64,000 nucleotides of DNA from the NCBI RefSeq assembly GCF_021699055.1, contig NZ_SSXC01000001.1, positions 228,975-292,974 of the forward strand, given 5' to 3'. Both the position numbers and the translations under genes were made by a program. This document shows, one piece after another, positions 20,875-29,706 of the stretch (positions are counted from its first letter, which is position 1; each line of letters begins with the position of its first letter). Below the pieces are notes generated by a model that was not told the DNA's origin, made no database searches, and worked only from the letters and a program-made list of their open reading frames with translations. The stretch comes from Blastococcus sp. MG754426 (GTDB lineage: Bacteria; Actinomycetota; Actinomycetes; Mycobacteriales; Geodermatophilaceae).

Positions 20875-21909
20875 TCAGGACGGGGCGCCGGCGGCCGCGG
20901 CGTCCCGCTCGGCCGCGCGGGCCCGCTGCGGCTCGACGGTGTACTTCGGGTCCCGCGCGCTGGCCAGGCCGGCGTCGAAGACGCCGAAGCGGGTGACCGC
21001 CGAGCCGGCCGCCAGGAGGGCCCCGCCGAGCAGCGCGGGGACCCGCCGCCGGCCGGCGGCGAGGGTCAGCGCCGTCCCGGTCACCGTGCAGGCGCGGGCC
21101 GCCCGCAGCAGCCGGCCCGCCCGTCCGGTGCGGTACGGCTCGCTCACCAACCCGTGCCCGTGCTCGATGCGGTGCATGGCGGCCAGCTCGACCAGCGCAC
21201 CCGTGACGGCCACCTGCCGGGCAGGCCCGGCCTCCTCCGCGGGGCTGCAGGCGACGGCGATGCCGCCGCCCGCGGCCATCGCCGAACCGGCGAACGCGAA
21301 CGGCAGTTCGCGGTGCGCCTCGTGCCAGGACGGCACGGCGGTGTCGGCGAGCAGCGCGGCGGTGTAGGTCGTCATCGGCCCGCCGAGCGCCGCCGCCCCC
21401 AGCCCGGTGAGCAGCCGCAGCCGCGGGAAGCGGCCGAGCAGGTGGGCACCGGCCGTCGCCGTGGTCAGCGCGCTGAACGGCGCCAGCACCCACGACCCCA
21501 CCGACAGCGGCGAGGTCGGCTTGAAGACCCGCAGCATGTTGAGGAACCGCGCGGGCCGGCCCAGGTCGTGGATGAGGAAGCCCACCGACGTGAGCGCTCC
21601 GCCTCCCGCGGTCAGGTGCGCCGCCCGGGCCAGGGCCGGGCGGCCGGTCAGCTCCGCCATGGTCCCCAGCAGCGCCGAGGTACCCGCCGCCCCGCCGAGG
21701 AAGAGGTACAGCGGCACGTCCGGCGTCTTCCACACCGGCGGCTTGATGACCGGGCGCCCGTAGTAGGAGGTGAACTCGGCCTCGCCCACCACCGACTCGC
21801 CGGGGCGGGGCGGCCGGCCCCCCGACCGGCGGCGCCGCTCCCGGTCCTGCGCGGGCGGGCCGTCCGCCCGGCGCCAGGCGGCCCCGGGGACGCCCTCGGC
21901 CGCCGTCAC
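20875..21909 (-). CDS. nrfD: NrfD/PsrC-like membrane subunit of formate dehydrogenase
   Basis: A 344-residue integral membrane protein with eight or nine hydrophobic helices after a 65-residue charged N-terminus. The N-terminal TSYYGRPVIKPPVWK and FLIHDLGRPARFLNMLRVFKPTSPLSVGSW are the recognisable marks of the NrfD/polysulfide-reductase membrane subunit family. These bind no heme and pass electrons to menaquinone. Its GTG overlaps the TGA of the iron-sulfur subunit. It is the last gene of the three-subunit formate dehydrogenase operon and takes the place of the cytochrome b subunit used by E. coli enzymes. Confidence 0.85.
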   Translation of the reverse strand: MTAAEGVPGAAWRRADGPPAQDRERRRRSGGRPPRPGESVVGEAEFTSYYGRPVIKPPVWKTPDVPLYLFLGGAAGTSALLGTMAELTGRPALARAAHLTAGGGALTSVGFLIHDLGRPARFLNMLRVFKPTSPLSVGSWVLAPFSALTTATAGAHLLGRFPRLRLLTGLGAAALGGPMTTYTAALLADTAVPSWHEAHRELPFAFAGSAMAAGGGIAVACSPAEEAGPARQVAVTGALVELAAMHRIEHGHGLVSEPYRTGRAGRLLRAARACTVTGTALTLAAGRRRVPALLGGALLAAGSAVTRFGVFDAGLASARDPKYTVEPQRARAAERDAAAAGAPS

Positions 21910-22943
21910 CGGCGTCGTCCCGCGAAGGCCGAGGCCACCACGCCGACGACCAGCGCCGCACCCGCCGCGACGTGCCGCCACATCGACGGCAGGTCACGCG
22001 TGGTCACCACCGGGTCCGGCGGCAGGCCGTAGACCTCCGGTTCGTCCAGCAGGAGGAAGAACGCGCCCGCTCCCCCCACGCCGTCGTCCTCGTCGTGCCC
22101 GTACAGGCGGGCGCCCTCGACCCCCTTCTCCTGGAGTGCCGCCAGCCGGGCGTCGGCACGGGCCCGGAGCTCGTCGAGGTCGCCGAACTGGATGGACTCG
22201 GTGGGGCAGGCGCTCGCGCACGCCGGCTGGAGCCCGTCGGTCAGCCGGTCGTAGCACAGGGTGCACTTGAACACCCGGCCGTCGTCCTGCCGCTGGTCGA
22301 TCACGCCGTAGGGGCAGGCGGGCACGCAGTACCCGCAGCCGTTGCAGATGTCCTCCTGCACGACGACGCTGCCGAACTCGGTGCGGAACAGCGAGCCGGT
22401 CGGGCAGACGTCCAGGCAGGCGGCGTGCGTGCAGTGCTTGCAGACGTCGGAGCTCATCAACCACCGGATCTCCCGGTCGCCCGACGTGGTCTGCTGGGGT
22501 GCGCTCTGCTCCGCCGTGGTCGACGACGCGGGCACCCCGGGGTGGACGACCGGCGGATCCGCCAGCGGGCGCTGCCCACCGGCGCTGCCCGGCGCACCGA
22601 CGGTGGGCATCGGCAGGTCGACGGCGCGGCTCTGCTCGACGAAGGCGACGTGCCGCCAGCTGTTGGCGCCCAGCATGCCGGTGTTGTCGTACGAGGCCCC
22701 GGTCAGCCCGAGCTGGGCCCGGTTCCCCTCGGCGTCGTCCATCGGGAGGGTGTTCCACTCCTTGCACGCCACCTCGCAGGCCTTGCAGCCGATGCACACC
22801 GAGGTGTCGGTGAAGAAGCCGACCCGGGGCGGGTGGTCCTCGCCGTAGCCCCGCTCACCGGCGACGTCGGGGACCGGCCCGAACAGCCGGTTGCGCGGGT
22901 CGTCGCCGGAGAACGCGGTGCTCGCCGAACTGATCGTCGTCAT
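21906..22943 (-). CDS. fdhB: Formate dehydrogenase iron-sulfur (beta) subunit
   Basis: A 345-residue ferredoxin-type subunit that carries electrons from FdhA to the membrane. Four cysteine clusters appear in the DMSO-reductase-family order: CIGCKACEVACKEWN, CKHCTHAACLDVCPTG, CNGCGYCVPACPYG and CTLCYDRLTDGLQPACASACP. A C-terminal helix (HVAAGAALVVGVVASAFA) anchors it, as in E. coli FdnH/FdoH. Between the first two clusters is a Pro/Ala/Ser-rich insertion of about 60 residues. The ATG overlaps the fdhA stop (ATGA) and its own stop overlaps nrfD (GTGA). Confidence 0.92.
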   Translation of the reverse strand: MTTISSASTAFSGDDPRNRLFGPVPDVAGERGYGEDHPPRVGFFTDTSVCIGCKACEVACKEWNTLPMDDAEGNRAQLGLTGASYDNTGMLGANSWRHVAFVEQSRAVDLPMPTVGAPGSAGGQRPLADPPVVHPGVPASSTTAEQSAPQQTTSGDREIRWLMSSDVCKHCTHAACLDVCPTGSLFRTEFGSVVVQEDICNGCGYCVPACPYGVIDQRQDDGRVFKCTLCYDRLTDGLQPACASACPTESIQFGDLDELRARADARLAALQEKGVEGARLYGHDEDDGVGGAGAFFLLLDEPEVYGLPPDPVVTTRDLPSMWRHVAAGAALVVGVVASAFAGRRR

Positions 22944-25900
22944 GACCGCTCCTCGATCGGGGCCCGGCCGTTGGGCCCGAGCCGTCCGCTGGCGACGCCG
23001 GCCCGGCGGCGGTGCTCCTCCACGAACTCGACCAGCGCCGGTCCGCGGGGCCGCCGCCCGGGCCGGATGTCGCAGGTGGCCACCTTCGACTCCTGGATGT
23101 GCACGTTGGGGTCCATCACGACCCCGAGCAGCTCGTTGGCCGAGTCACCGGTGGTGATGCCGTTCTGCCCCCAGTGGTATGGGATGCCGATCTGGTGCAC
23201 CTCGCGGCCGGCGATCCGCAGCGGGCGCATCCGCTCGGTGACCAGCACCCGCGCCTCGATGGCGTTGCGGGCGCTGACCAGCGTGGCCCAGCCCATGTGC
23301 TCCAGCCCGCGCTCGGCGGCGAGCTGGGGGCTCACCTCGCAGAAGAACTCGGGCTGCAGCTCGGCGAGGTACTCCAGGGTGCGGCTCATCCCGCCGGCGG
23401 TGTGGTGCTCGGTGAGCCGGTAGGTGGTGACGACGAACGGGAAGACCTCGCTCATCGCCGGGTTGGCCCGGTTCCAGGCGCCCCGGAGCTCCTTGCGCGC
23501 GGGGTTCGCCTGCCGCTCGTACAAGGGGTTGGGCACCGGTGACTCGGCCGGCTCGTAGTGCGTCGGCATCGGCCCGTCGGCCAGCCCCGCCGGCACGAAC
23601 AGCCACGCCTTCCCGTCGCCCTGCATGATGAACGGGTCGGTGCCGGAGAGGGCGTCCTCGGCGGTCGCCCCCTCGTCCGGGACGTGGTCGGGCCGCTTGG
23701 TGGCCTGGAAGTCCGGGACGTCGGGCCCGGTCCACTTCCCGGTGTCCTCGTCCCAGTACACGTACTTCTTGCGCTCGCTCCACGGGCGCCCCTGGGGGTC
23801 GGCCGAGGCGCGGTTGTACAGCACCCGGCGGTTCATCGGCCACGCCCAGCCCCACTCGGGCGCCACCAGGTCCTGCTCCGTGCGCGGCTTCTTCCGGTTC
23901 GCCTGGTTCACCTCGTCGGCGAAGACGCCGGAGTAGATCCAGCACCCGCAGCTGGTCGAGCCGTCGTCGGCCAGCTCGGTGTACCCGGACACCGCCGTGC
24001 CGTCCGGCCCGGTACCGCTGATCTCGCGGAGCACCGCGTGCGCGCTGGGTTCGTCGTGGGGCCCGTGCGTCGGGTAGTCCCAGGTGAGCTCGAGGACCGG
24101 CCGGTCGCGGGGGTCGGTGGAGCCGGCGAGCTTCTCGCGGATGGTGCGGCCGAGGTGGAAGTAGAACCAGAGGTCGCTGCGGCAGTCCCCCGGCGGCTCC
24201 ACCGCCTGGGAGTGCCACTGCAGCAGCCGCTGGGTGTTGGTGAACGAGCCGTCCTTCTCCACGTGCGCGGCCGCGGGCAGGAAGAAGACCTCGGTGGGGA
24301 TCTGCTCGGTGACCAGCTCGCCGGTCTCGATCTCGGGGCCGTTCTGCCAGAAGGTCGCGGACTCGATCATCTGCAGGTCCCGGACGACGAGCCACTCGAG
24401 GTTGGCCAGCCCCAGCCGCGACATCTTCCCGTTGGCGTTGCCCACGACGGGGTTCTCGCCGACCAGGAAGTAGCCGGGCACGGTGCCCTGGATCTGCTCG
24501 GCGATGGTCGTGTAGTTGCTGTGGTCGCCGGTCAGCCGCGGCAGGTGGTCGAAGCAGAAGTCGTTCTCCGGCTGCGCGGCCTCCCCCCACCAGGCCTTGA
24601 GCAGGCTGACGGCGTACTTCCGCATGTTGCCCCAGTAGCCGACCGAGCCCGACGCCTCGGCGACGAAGTCGTCCAGGTCCCGGTCCTCGCGGGCGTGCGG
24701 CATCGGGATGTACCCGGGCAGCAGGTTGTACAGCGTCGGGATGTCGGTCGACCCCTGGATGCTGGCGTGCCCGCGCAGGGCGAGGATCCCGCCACCCGGC
24801 CGGCCCATGTTGCCCAGCAGCGCCTGCAGCACGCTCGCGGCGCGGATGTACTGCACACCCACGGTGTGCTGGGTCCAGCCGACCGAGTAGACGAAGGCGC
24901 TGGTGCGCTCGCGCCCCGAGTTGCTGGTCAGCGCGTCGGCCACCTTCAGGAACACGGCGGGCTCGATGCCGCAGACCTCCTGCACCATCTCCGGGGTGTA
25001 GCGCGCGTAGTGGCGCTTGAGCACCTGGAACACGCACCGCGGGTGCTGCAGCGTCTCGTCGCGCTGCGGCTTCCCGCCCACGGGCATCCCCCCGCTGCCG
25101 GCCTGCTCCGAGCTGCCCTCCGAGTGCTCCTCGGCGTCCGGTGCGCTCCCCGGCTGCCCGCCTCCCGCGGAGCCCGAGGCCCCGGGCTTGGGGGCCTGGC
25201 GCTGCCCGGCGGCGGCGGTCACCGACGTGCCCTCGTACTGCCACGTCGTCTCGTCGTACTGCCCCTTCCCGGGGTCGTACCCGGAGAACAGCCCGTCGAG
25301 GTCCTCGGTGTCCCGGAAGTCCTCGCGCAGGATGGCCGCCGCATTGGTGTAGGCGGTGACGTACTCGCGGAACTCCAGGCCGTGGGAGAGCACGTGGTTG
25401 ATCAGCCCGCCGAGGAGGGCGATGTCGCTCCCCGCCCGCAGCGGCACGTGCACGTCGGCCAGCGCGCTGGTGCGGGTGAACCGCGGGTCGACGTGGATGA
25501 CCGTGGCGCCCCGCGCCTTGGCCTCCATCACCCACTGGAAGCCCACCGGGTGGGCCTCGGCCATGTTGGAGCCCTGGATGACGATGCAGTCGGAGTTGGC
25601 CAGGTCCTGCTGCGGCATCGTCGCGCCGCCGCGACCGAACGTGGTCCCCAGACCGGGGACCGTGGAGGAGTGCTATATGCGCGCCTGGTTCTCGACCTGC
25701 ACCGCGCCCAGGGCGGTGTAGAGCTTCTTCATGAGGTAGTTCTCCTCGTTGTCGAGGGTCGCCCCTCCGAGGCTCGCTATCCCCATCGTGCGGTTGACGC
25801 GCTTGCCGTCGACCTCGTCCTGCCAGGTCTCGCGCCGGGTACGGATGACCCGGTCGGCGATCATGTCCATCGCGGTGTCGAGGTCGAGGTCCTCCCACTC

Positions 25901-26233
25901 CGTCCCGTACGGGCGGCGGTAGCGGACCCTCGTCTCGCGGGTCGAGTTCGTGACGAGGTTCTTGCTGGCCGCGCCCTTGGGGCACAGCCGGCCACGGCTG
26001 ATCGGCGAGTCGGGGTCCCCCTCGATCTGGGTGACCTCCCCGTCCTGCACGTACACCCGCTGGCCGCAGCCCACCGCGCAGTAGGGGCACACGCTCTGCA
26101 CCACCCGGTCCGCGGTGGCCGTCCGGGGGGTGAGGGTGTCGGTCCGCCTGCTCCGGACGGCGTCGCCGCGGCCGGACCGGTCCTCGCCGGTGAGCTGCCG
26201 GACCACCGGCCACGCATCGAGCCAGGTCTTCAC
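22940..26233 (-). CDS. fdhA: Formate dehydrogenase catalytic subunit, selenoprotein with in-frame UAG
   Basis: This molybdopterin/tungstopterin enzyme oxidises formate to CO2. One frame of 1,098 codons from GTG 26233 (AGGAGG five bases upstream) is broken only by a TAG at 25673-25675, codon 187. Upstream are the [4Fe-4S] ligands C49, C52, C56 and C84 and the run [16 protein letters not shown]. The TAG follows, then [15 protein letters not shown]. In FdnG/FdhF-type enzymes the selenocysteine sits exactly between such an AR(V/I) and H-x-x-TV segment. The rest is complete to the C-terminal molybdopterin-dinucleotide domain. An SECIS-like hairpin follows the TAG. There is no Tat signal, and a Gly/Ser/Pro-rich insert lies near residues 338-390. 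The frame is otherwise intact, so I read UAG as selenocysteine, not as a pseudogene. An annotation treating UAG only as stop would split the gene at 25673 and 25618. Confidence 0.93.
25643..25675 (-). promoter_or_regulatory. Selenocysteine UAG codon with SECIS-like hairpin
   Basis: The TAG codon occupies 25673-25675. Eleven bases later the mRNA folds as GGTCCCC-GGTCT-GGGGACC (25661 down to 25643), seven G-C/U-A pairs closing a GGUCU loop. The loop begins 18 nt after the codon, the same spacing and apical sequence as I recall for the E. coli fdhF element, where GGUC binds SelB. The bulged U of the E. coli stem is replaced by a pair here. The coding sense is kept throughout. Binding by SelB is inference. 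Confidence 0.8.
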
Positions 26234-26420
26234 GCGCACCTCCTGCGGGCCCGCCCCTCGGGGAGGCGGACGGGGTGCCGGGCGTGCAGGCACGGTCTCG
26301 GGTTGCACACCACGGCCCGTTCGGCTGCCGGTCCCGACGCTAGCCACCCGCCGGGCGACCCGCACGTCCGAGCAGGTGATCGCCGCCGTCGGCTGGCCCC
26401 TGGGCAGGTCCTCGCCCAGC

Positions 26421-27899
26421 ATGGGGACGGTGAGCGGGAAGCCGGATGCCGTCGTCGTCGGCTCGGGGCCGAACGGGCTGGCAGCGGCCCTGCGGCTGGC
26501 CGCCGCCGGCCTGCGGGTGCAGGTCCTCGAGCGCGACGCGCGGCCCGGTGGCGGGATCCGGTCGGCCGAGCTGACCCGGCCGGGCTTCCTCTCCGACGTC
26601 TGCGCCTCGGTGCACCCCATGGCCGCCACCGCGCCGTTCTTCCGCGAGTTCGACCTCCCGTCCCGCGGCGTGCGGCTGCTCCACCCGGAGATCCCCTACG
26701 CCCACCCCCTCGACGGCGGCCGGGCCGCGGTGGCCCACCGGTCGCTGGAGGAGACGGCCGACGGGTTCGGGCCCGACGGCCCCGCCTACCGCCGGCTGCT
26801 CGGCCCGCTGGTCGACGCGGGGGACGACCTGGTGGAGTACTTCCTCGGGAGCGCGCTGCGTCGCATCCCCACGCGGAGCCTCCCGGCGATGGCCTCGTTC
26901 GCCGTCAACGGCCTGCCGAACGTCCGCTGGCTGGCCCGCCGGTGGTTCCGCACCGACGCCCCGCGGGCGCTCCTGGCCGGAGCGGCAGCGCACGGGACGC
27001 TGGACCTGACCCGCGCGATCACCGGCGGGTTGGGGCTGCTGCAGGGGATGCTCGCCCACCACGGCGGCTGGCCGCTGGTCGAGGGCGGCTCGCAGCGGAT
27101 GGCCGACGCGATGGTCGGCGCGCTCCGGGAGCAGGGCGGCGAGGTGGTGACCCGGCACGAGGTCACCGACCTGCGCGAGTTCGACGGCGTTCCCGCCGTC
27201 CTGCTGGACACCACGCCCCGGGCCTTCGTCCGGATGGCCGGCGACCGGGTCCACGAGGGGTACCGCCGCTGGGTGTCGCGGTACCGCCACGGCCCGGGGG
27301 TGTTCAAGATCGACTGGGCGCTGTCGGAGCCGGTGCCCTGGACCCATGCCGCCGTCCGCCGCGCCGGCACGGTGCACCTCTCCGGCGACCTCGAGGAGAC
27401 GGTCGCCGCCGAGTCCGCCCCCTCCTCGGGGCGCCACACCGAGCGGCCGTTCGTGATCGCCGTGCAGCCCACCGTGGCCGATCCGACGAGGGCTCCGTCC
27501 GGCGGGCACGTGCTGTGGGCGTACGCGCACGTGCCGAACGGCTCCGACGCCGACCTCACCGACCGGATCGAGGCGCAGGTGGAGCGGTTCGCCCCCGGTT
27601 TCCGCGACACGGTGCTCGCGCGGCACACCATGCGCGCACCCGAGATGGAGGCCTACAACCCCAACTACGTCGGCGGGGAGATCTCCAACGGCGAGGCGTC
27701 CCTCCGGCAGATGCTCGCCCGCCCGGTGCCCCGGTGGAACACGTACAGGACCCCCGTACCCGGCACCTACCTGGCCTCCTCGGCCACCCCACCGGGGCCC
27801 GCGGTCCACGGCATGTGCGGCGACAACGCGGCGCGGGTGGCGCTGCGCGAGGTCTTCGGGGTGCCGACGGCGCCGCCCCTGCGACCGCCCGCGACCTGA
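26421..27899 (+). CDS. FAD-dependent oxidoreductase, phytoene-desaturase-like
   Basis: A 492-residue flavoprotein. The N-terminal dinucleotide fold [21 protein letters not shown] and the following [16 protein letters not shown] motif are typical of the CrtI/phytoene-dehydrogenase-like group. The conserved C-terminal segment ([17 protein letters not shown], with [22 protein letters not shown]) is the second FAD-contact region. Many actinobacteria carry several such enzymes with unknown substrates; no carotenoid genes are near. It is divergent from fdhA across 187 bases. ATG 26421 or GTG 26430 are both possible starts. Confidence 0.82.
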   Translation: MGTVSGKPDAVVVGSGPNGLAAALRLAAAGLRVQVLERDARPGGGIRSAELTRPGFLSDVCASVHPMAATAPFFREFDLPSRGVRLLHPEIPYAHPLDGGRAAVAHRSLEETADGFGPDGPAYRRLLGPLVDAGDDLVEYFLGSALRRIPTRSLPAMASFAVNGLPNVRWLARRWFRTDAPRALLAGAAAHGTLDLTRAITGGLGLLQGMLAHHGGWPLVEGGSQRMADAMVGALREQGGEVVTRHEVTDLREFDGVPAVLLDTTPRAFVRMAGDRVHEGYRRWVSRYRHGPGVFKIDWALSEPVPWTHAAVRRAGTVHLSGDLEETVAAESAPSSGRHTERPFVIAVQPTVADPTRAPSGGHVLWAYAHVPNGSDADLTDRIEAQVERFAPGFRDTVLARHTMRAPEMEAYNPNYVGGEISNGEASLRQMLARPVPRWNTYRTPVPGTYLASSATPPGPAVHGMCGDNAARVALREVFGVPTAPPLRPPAT

Positions 27900-27994
27900 C
27901 GTCCGCGCTCGCGGTCCGGGTTCGGCGCCCGGTGCCCCCGGGTAGCGGACGCGGTGCCGCACCCGCCACCCGACCGAGCGCGAGGAGCACCGCC

Positions 27995-28405
27995 ATGAGC
28001 GAGCCGAGCCCGAGCAGCTCCACCAGCGACCTGCTCCAGTCCCTGGGCGCCGACCTCTCCACCCTGGTCCGGAAGGAGCTGCAGCACGCCCAGGCCGAGC
28101 TGGCCGGGAAGGCACGGCAGGCCGGTCGCGCCGGCGCGCTCCTCGGCGCCGCCGGCGTCCTCGGGGCGATGGCCGTCGGCGGCTCCACCGCCCTGCTGCT
28201 GCGCCTCCTGGACCGCAGGCTCAGCCCCACGACCTCCGCCGCCCTGGCGAGCGGCCTCCTCGCCGGCGGCGCCGGTGCGCTGGCGGCCGGCGCCCTGGCC
28301 GAGCTCTGCCGGGCGTGGCCGATCGTCCCGGACGAGGTGGTGGACAGCCTCCGCGAGGACGTCCGCGCCGTCACCACCACCGAGGGCCCCCCGGCGACGG
28401 GCTGA
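27995..28405 (+). CDS. Actinobacterial holin-X-like (phage holin superfamily III) membrane protein
   Basis: A 136-residue protein with an amphipathic N-terminus ([34 protein letters not shown]) followed by two hydrophobic segments ([21 protein letters not shown] and [22 protein letters not shown]). This is the layout of the DUF1469/Holin-X family, which despite the name are chromosomal membrane proteins of unknown role, not phage lysis genes. ATG follows GAGGAG. No phage genes are near. It ends six bases before the convergent ctaG-like gene. Confidence 0.75.
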   Translation: MSEPSPSSSTSDLLQSLGADLSTLVRKELQHAQAELAGKARQAGRAGALLGAAGVLGAMAVGGSTALLLRLLDRRLSPTTSAALASGLLAGGAGALAAGALAELCRAWPIVPDEVVDSLREDVRAVTTTEGPPATG

Positions 28406-28411
28406 GCGGGC

Positions 28412-29311
28412 TCAGCGGCCTGCGGCGTCCAGCGCCGGGCGGGCCCGGCCGGGCATGGGCGGGACCGGCACCGGAGGCCCGTCCTCCGCGGGCGCGGAGC
28501 GCACCAGCCGCAGCACGAGCACGACGGCGGCCAGCAGGTAGACCGGCGTGCCGGTGGCCCACAGGACCGCGCCGGCCACCTGCTGGTCGGCCACCGGGTC
28601 GAAGCCGTGGTCGGCCGCCGTCCCGACGTACACCTCGTACCAGGGGGTGGACGACAGCATCATGGCCCCGCCGAGCACCGCCTCCCCGAACGCCGGCACC
28701 AGGACGGCGACCAGCCCGGCCACCAGCTGGCCGAGCCGCCGGCGCGGGATCCGCAGCACGCACCACCAGAAGACGGCCGCCGCGGCGAGGAACGTCAGGT
28801 GCTCGGCGACGTGCAGGGCCTCCGAGCGCACCGCGGCCTCGTAGGCGCCGGGCAGGTGCCACAGGAGCACGACCGCGAGGTACCCCACGGCGACGACGAG
28901 GACGACGCCGGGACGGCGGGCACCCCGGACCACGGCCGCCCACGGCCGGGCGACCACGTCCCGGGCGCGGGGCGGCAGGGCGCTGAGCACCCGCGGCACC
29001 GGGTCGGCGACGACCAGCAGCGGTGCGGCCACGATGGTCAGCAGCAGGTGCTGGACCATGTGCGCGGTGAGGGAGTCCTCCGCGAGCCGCTCCAGCGGCG
29101 AGGCGAGCGCGGCGCCGAGGGCCGCCAGGCCCGCCAGCCACGCCGCTCCCGGGGCGGCGACCGCCCAGGGGGACCGGCGGCGTGGGGCCGACCACGCCAG
29201 CAGGCAGGTGTAGCCCAGGGCGGCCAGCCCGAGCACGGCGATCGTGGTCGCCGACCAGTCGTCGCCACCCAGCGCGTGGGCCAGCGTGCTGCCGGGACGC
29301 GGGGCGCTCAC
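28412..29311 (-). CDS. ctaG: CtaG-like (caa3-type) oxidase assembly membrane protein
   Basis: A 299-residue protein with about seven membrane helices. It matches the Bacillus-type caa3 CtaG family: SLTAHMVQHLLLTIVAAPLLV carries the conserved MxxH and follows the ASPLERLAEDS segment. Later motifs are LWHLPGAYEAAVRS, HVAEHLTFLAAAAVFWW and GAMMLSSTPWYEVYVGTA. CtaG is needed for caa3 oxidase assembly, probably copper delivery. This fits the coxBAC genes 7 kb away and the cupredoxin gene with which it overlaps by 4 bases. It is the last gene of the ccm operon. Confidence 0.87.
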   Translation of the reverse strand: MSAPRPGSTLAHALGGDDWSATTIAVLGLAALGYTCLLAWSAPRRRSPWAVAAPGAAWLAGLAALGAALASPLERLAEDSLTAHMVQHLLLTIVAAPLLVVADPVPRVLSALPPRARDVVARPWAAVVRGARRPGVVLVVAVGYLAVVLLWHLPGAYEAAVRSEALHVAEHLTFLAAAAVFWWCVLRIPRRRLGQLVAGLVAVLVPAFGEAVLGGAMMLSSTPWYEVYVGTAADHGFDPVADQQVAGAVLWATGTPVYLLAAVVLVLRLVRSAPAEDGPPVPVPPMPGRARPALDAAGR

Positions 29312-29706
29312 GGCCCGGTCCCCGTGGCGACGACGCCGAGGAGCGTGTGCATGCCCGCCGCGTGGTGACCGGTCACCGTGCACCAGAGCTCGACGCGCTC
29401 GTCCGCCGCCACGGTGAAGCCCAGCTCGTGCACCTCCCCGGGGTCGAGCACCGGCGTGACCGCGCGCTGGTCGCCGTCGACGCGGACGGCGAGGTCGTGC
29501 GGCGCGGCCCCGGCGTTGGTCACCACCAGCTCGACGTCCCCCGCGGCCAGCGGCCGGCCCTCGGTGACGATCTCCCACTCGGTCAACCCGACCCGCTGCT
29601 CGGCCGCCGGTGGGCCGGCCGCCGGCGGCGGGGACTCGGCGGTGCACCCGGTGAGGCCCACGGCGACCGCGAGCGGCAGCAGCGCGCGGGCGGGGTGCGC
29701 GGTCAC
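29308..29706 (-). CDS. Cupredoxin-like lipoprotein
   Basis: A 132-residue secreted lipoprotein. The signal ends with a lipobox LTGC at about residue 20. The mature domain is a cupredoxin with the four type-1 copper ligands in standard order: His in GAAPHDLAV, then Cys, His and Met in LWCTVTGHHAAGM. It could carry electrons to the oxidase or hand copper to subunit II. It lies between ccmH and ctaG, overlapping both by 4 bases, so it is part of the cytochrome assembly operon. Family-level function is firm only as copper binding. Confidence 0.8.
   Translation of the reverse strand: MTAHPARALLPLAVAVGLTGCTAESPPPAAGPPAAEQRVGLTEWEIVTEGRPLAAGDVELVVTNAGAAPHDLAVRVDGDQRAVTPVLDPGEVHELGFTVAADERVELWCTVTGHHAAGMHTLLGVVATGTGP

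Noticed and set aside
25618..25675. fdhA as two genes or as a frameshifted pseudogene
   Set aside because: The two halves are in the same frame across the TAG, the 18 codons between TAG and the next ATG encode conserved formate dehydrogenase residues, and the TAG falls exactly on the selenocysteine site with an SECIS-like hairpin after it.
23558..28405. Very long plus-strand open frame (over 1,600 codons) antisense to fdhA
   Set aside because: It is a GC-rich shadow of fdhA with Arg/Gly/Val/Asp-rich composition and no domains. Only its last 137 codons (27995-28405) are a real gene.
27995..28405. Holin gene as a sign of a prophage
   Set aside because: Holin-X-like proteins are normal chromosomal membrane proteins in actinobacteria and no phage structural, integrase or lysis gene is nearby.
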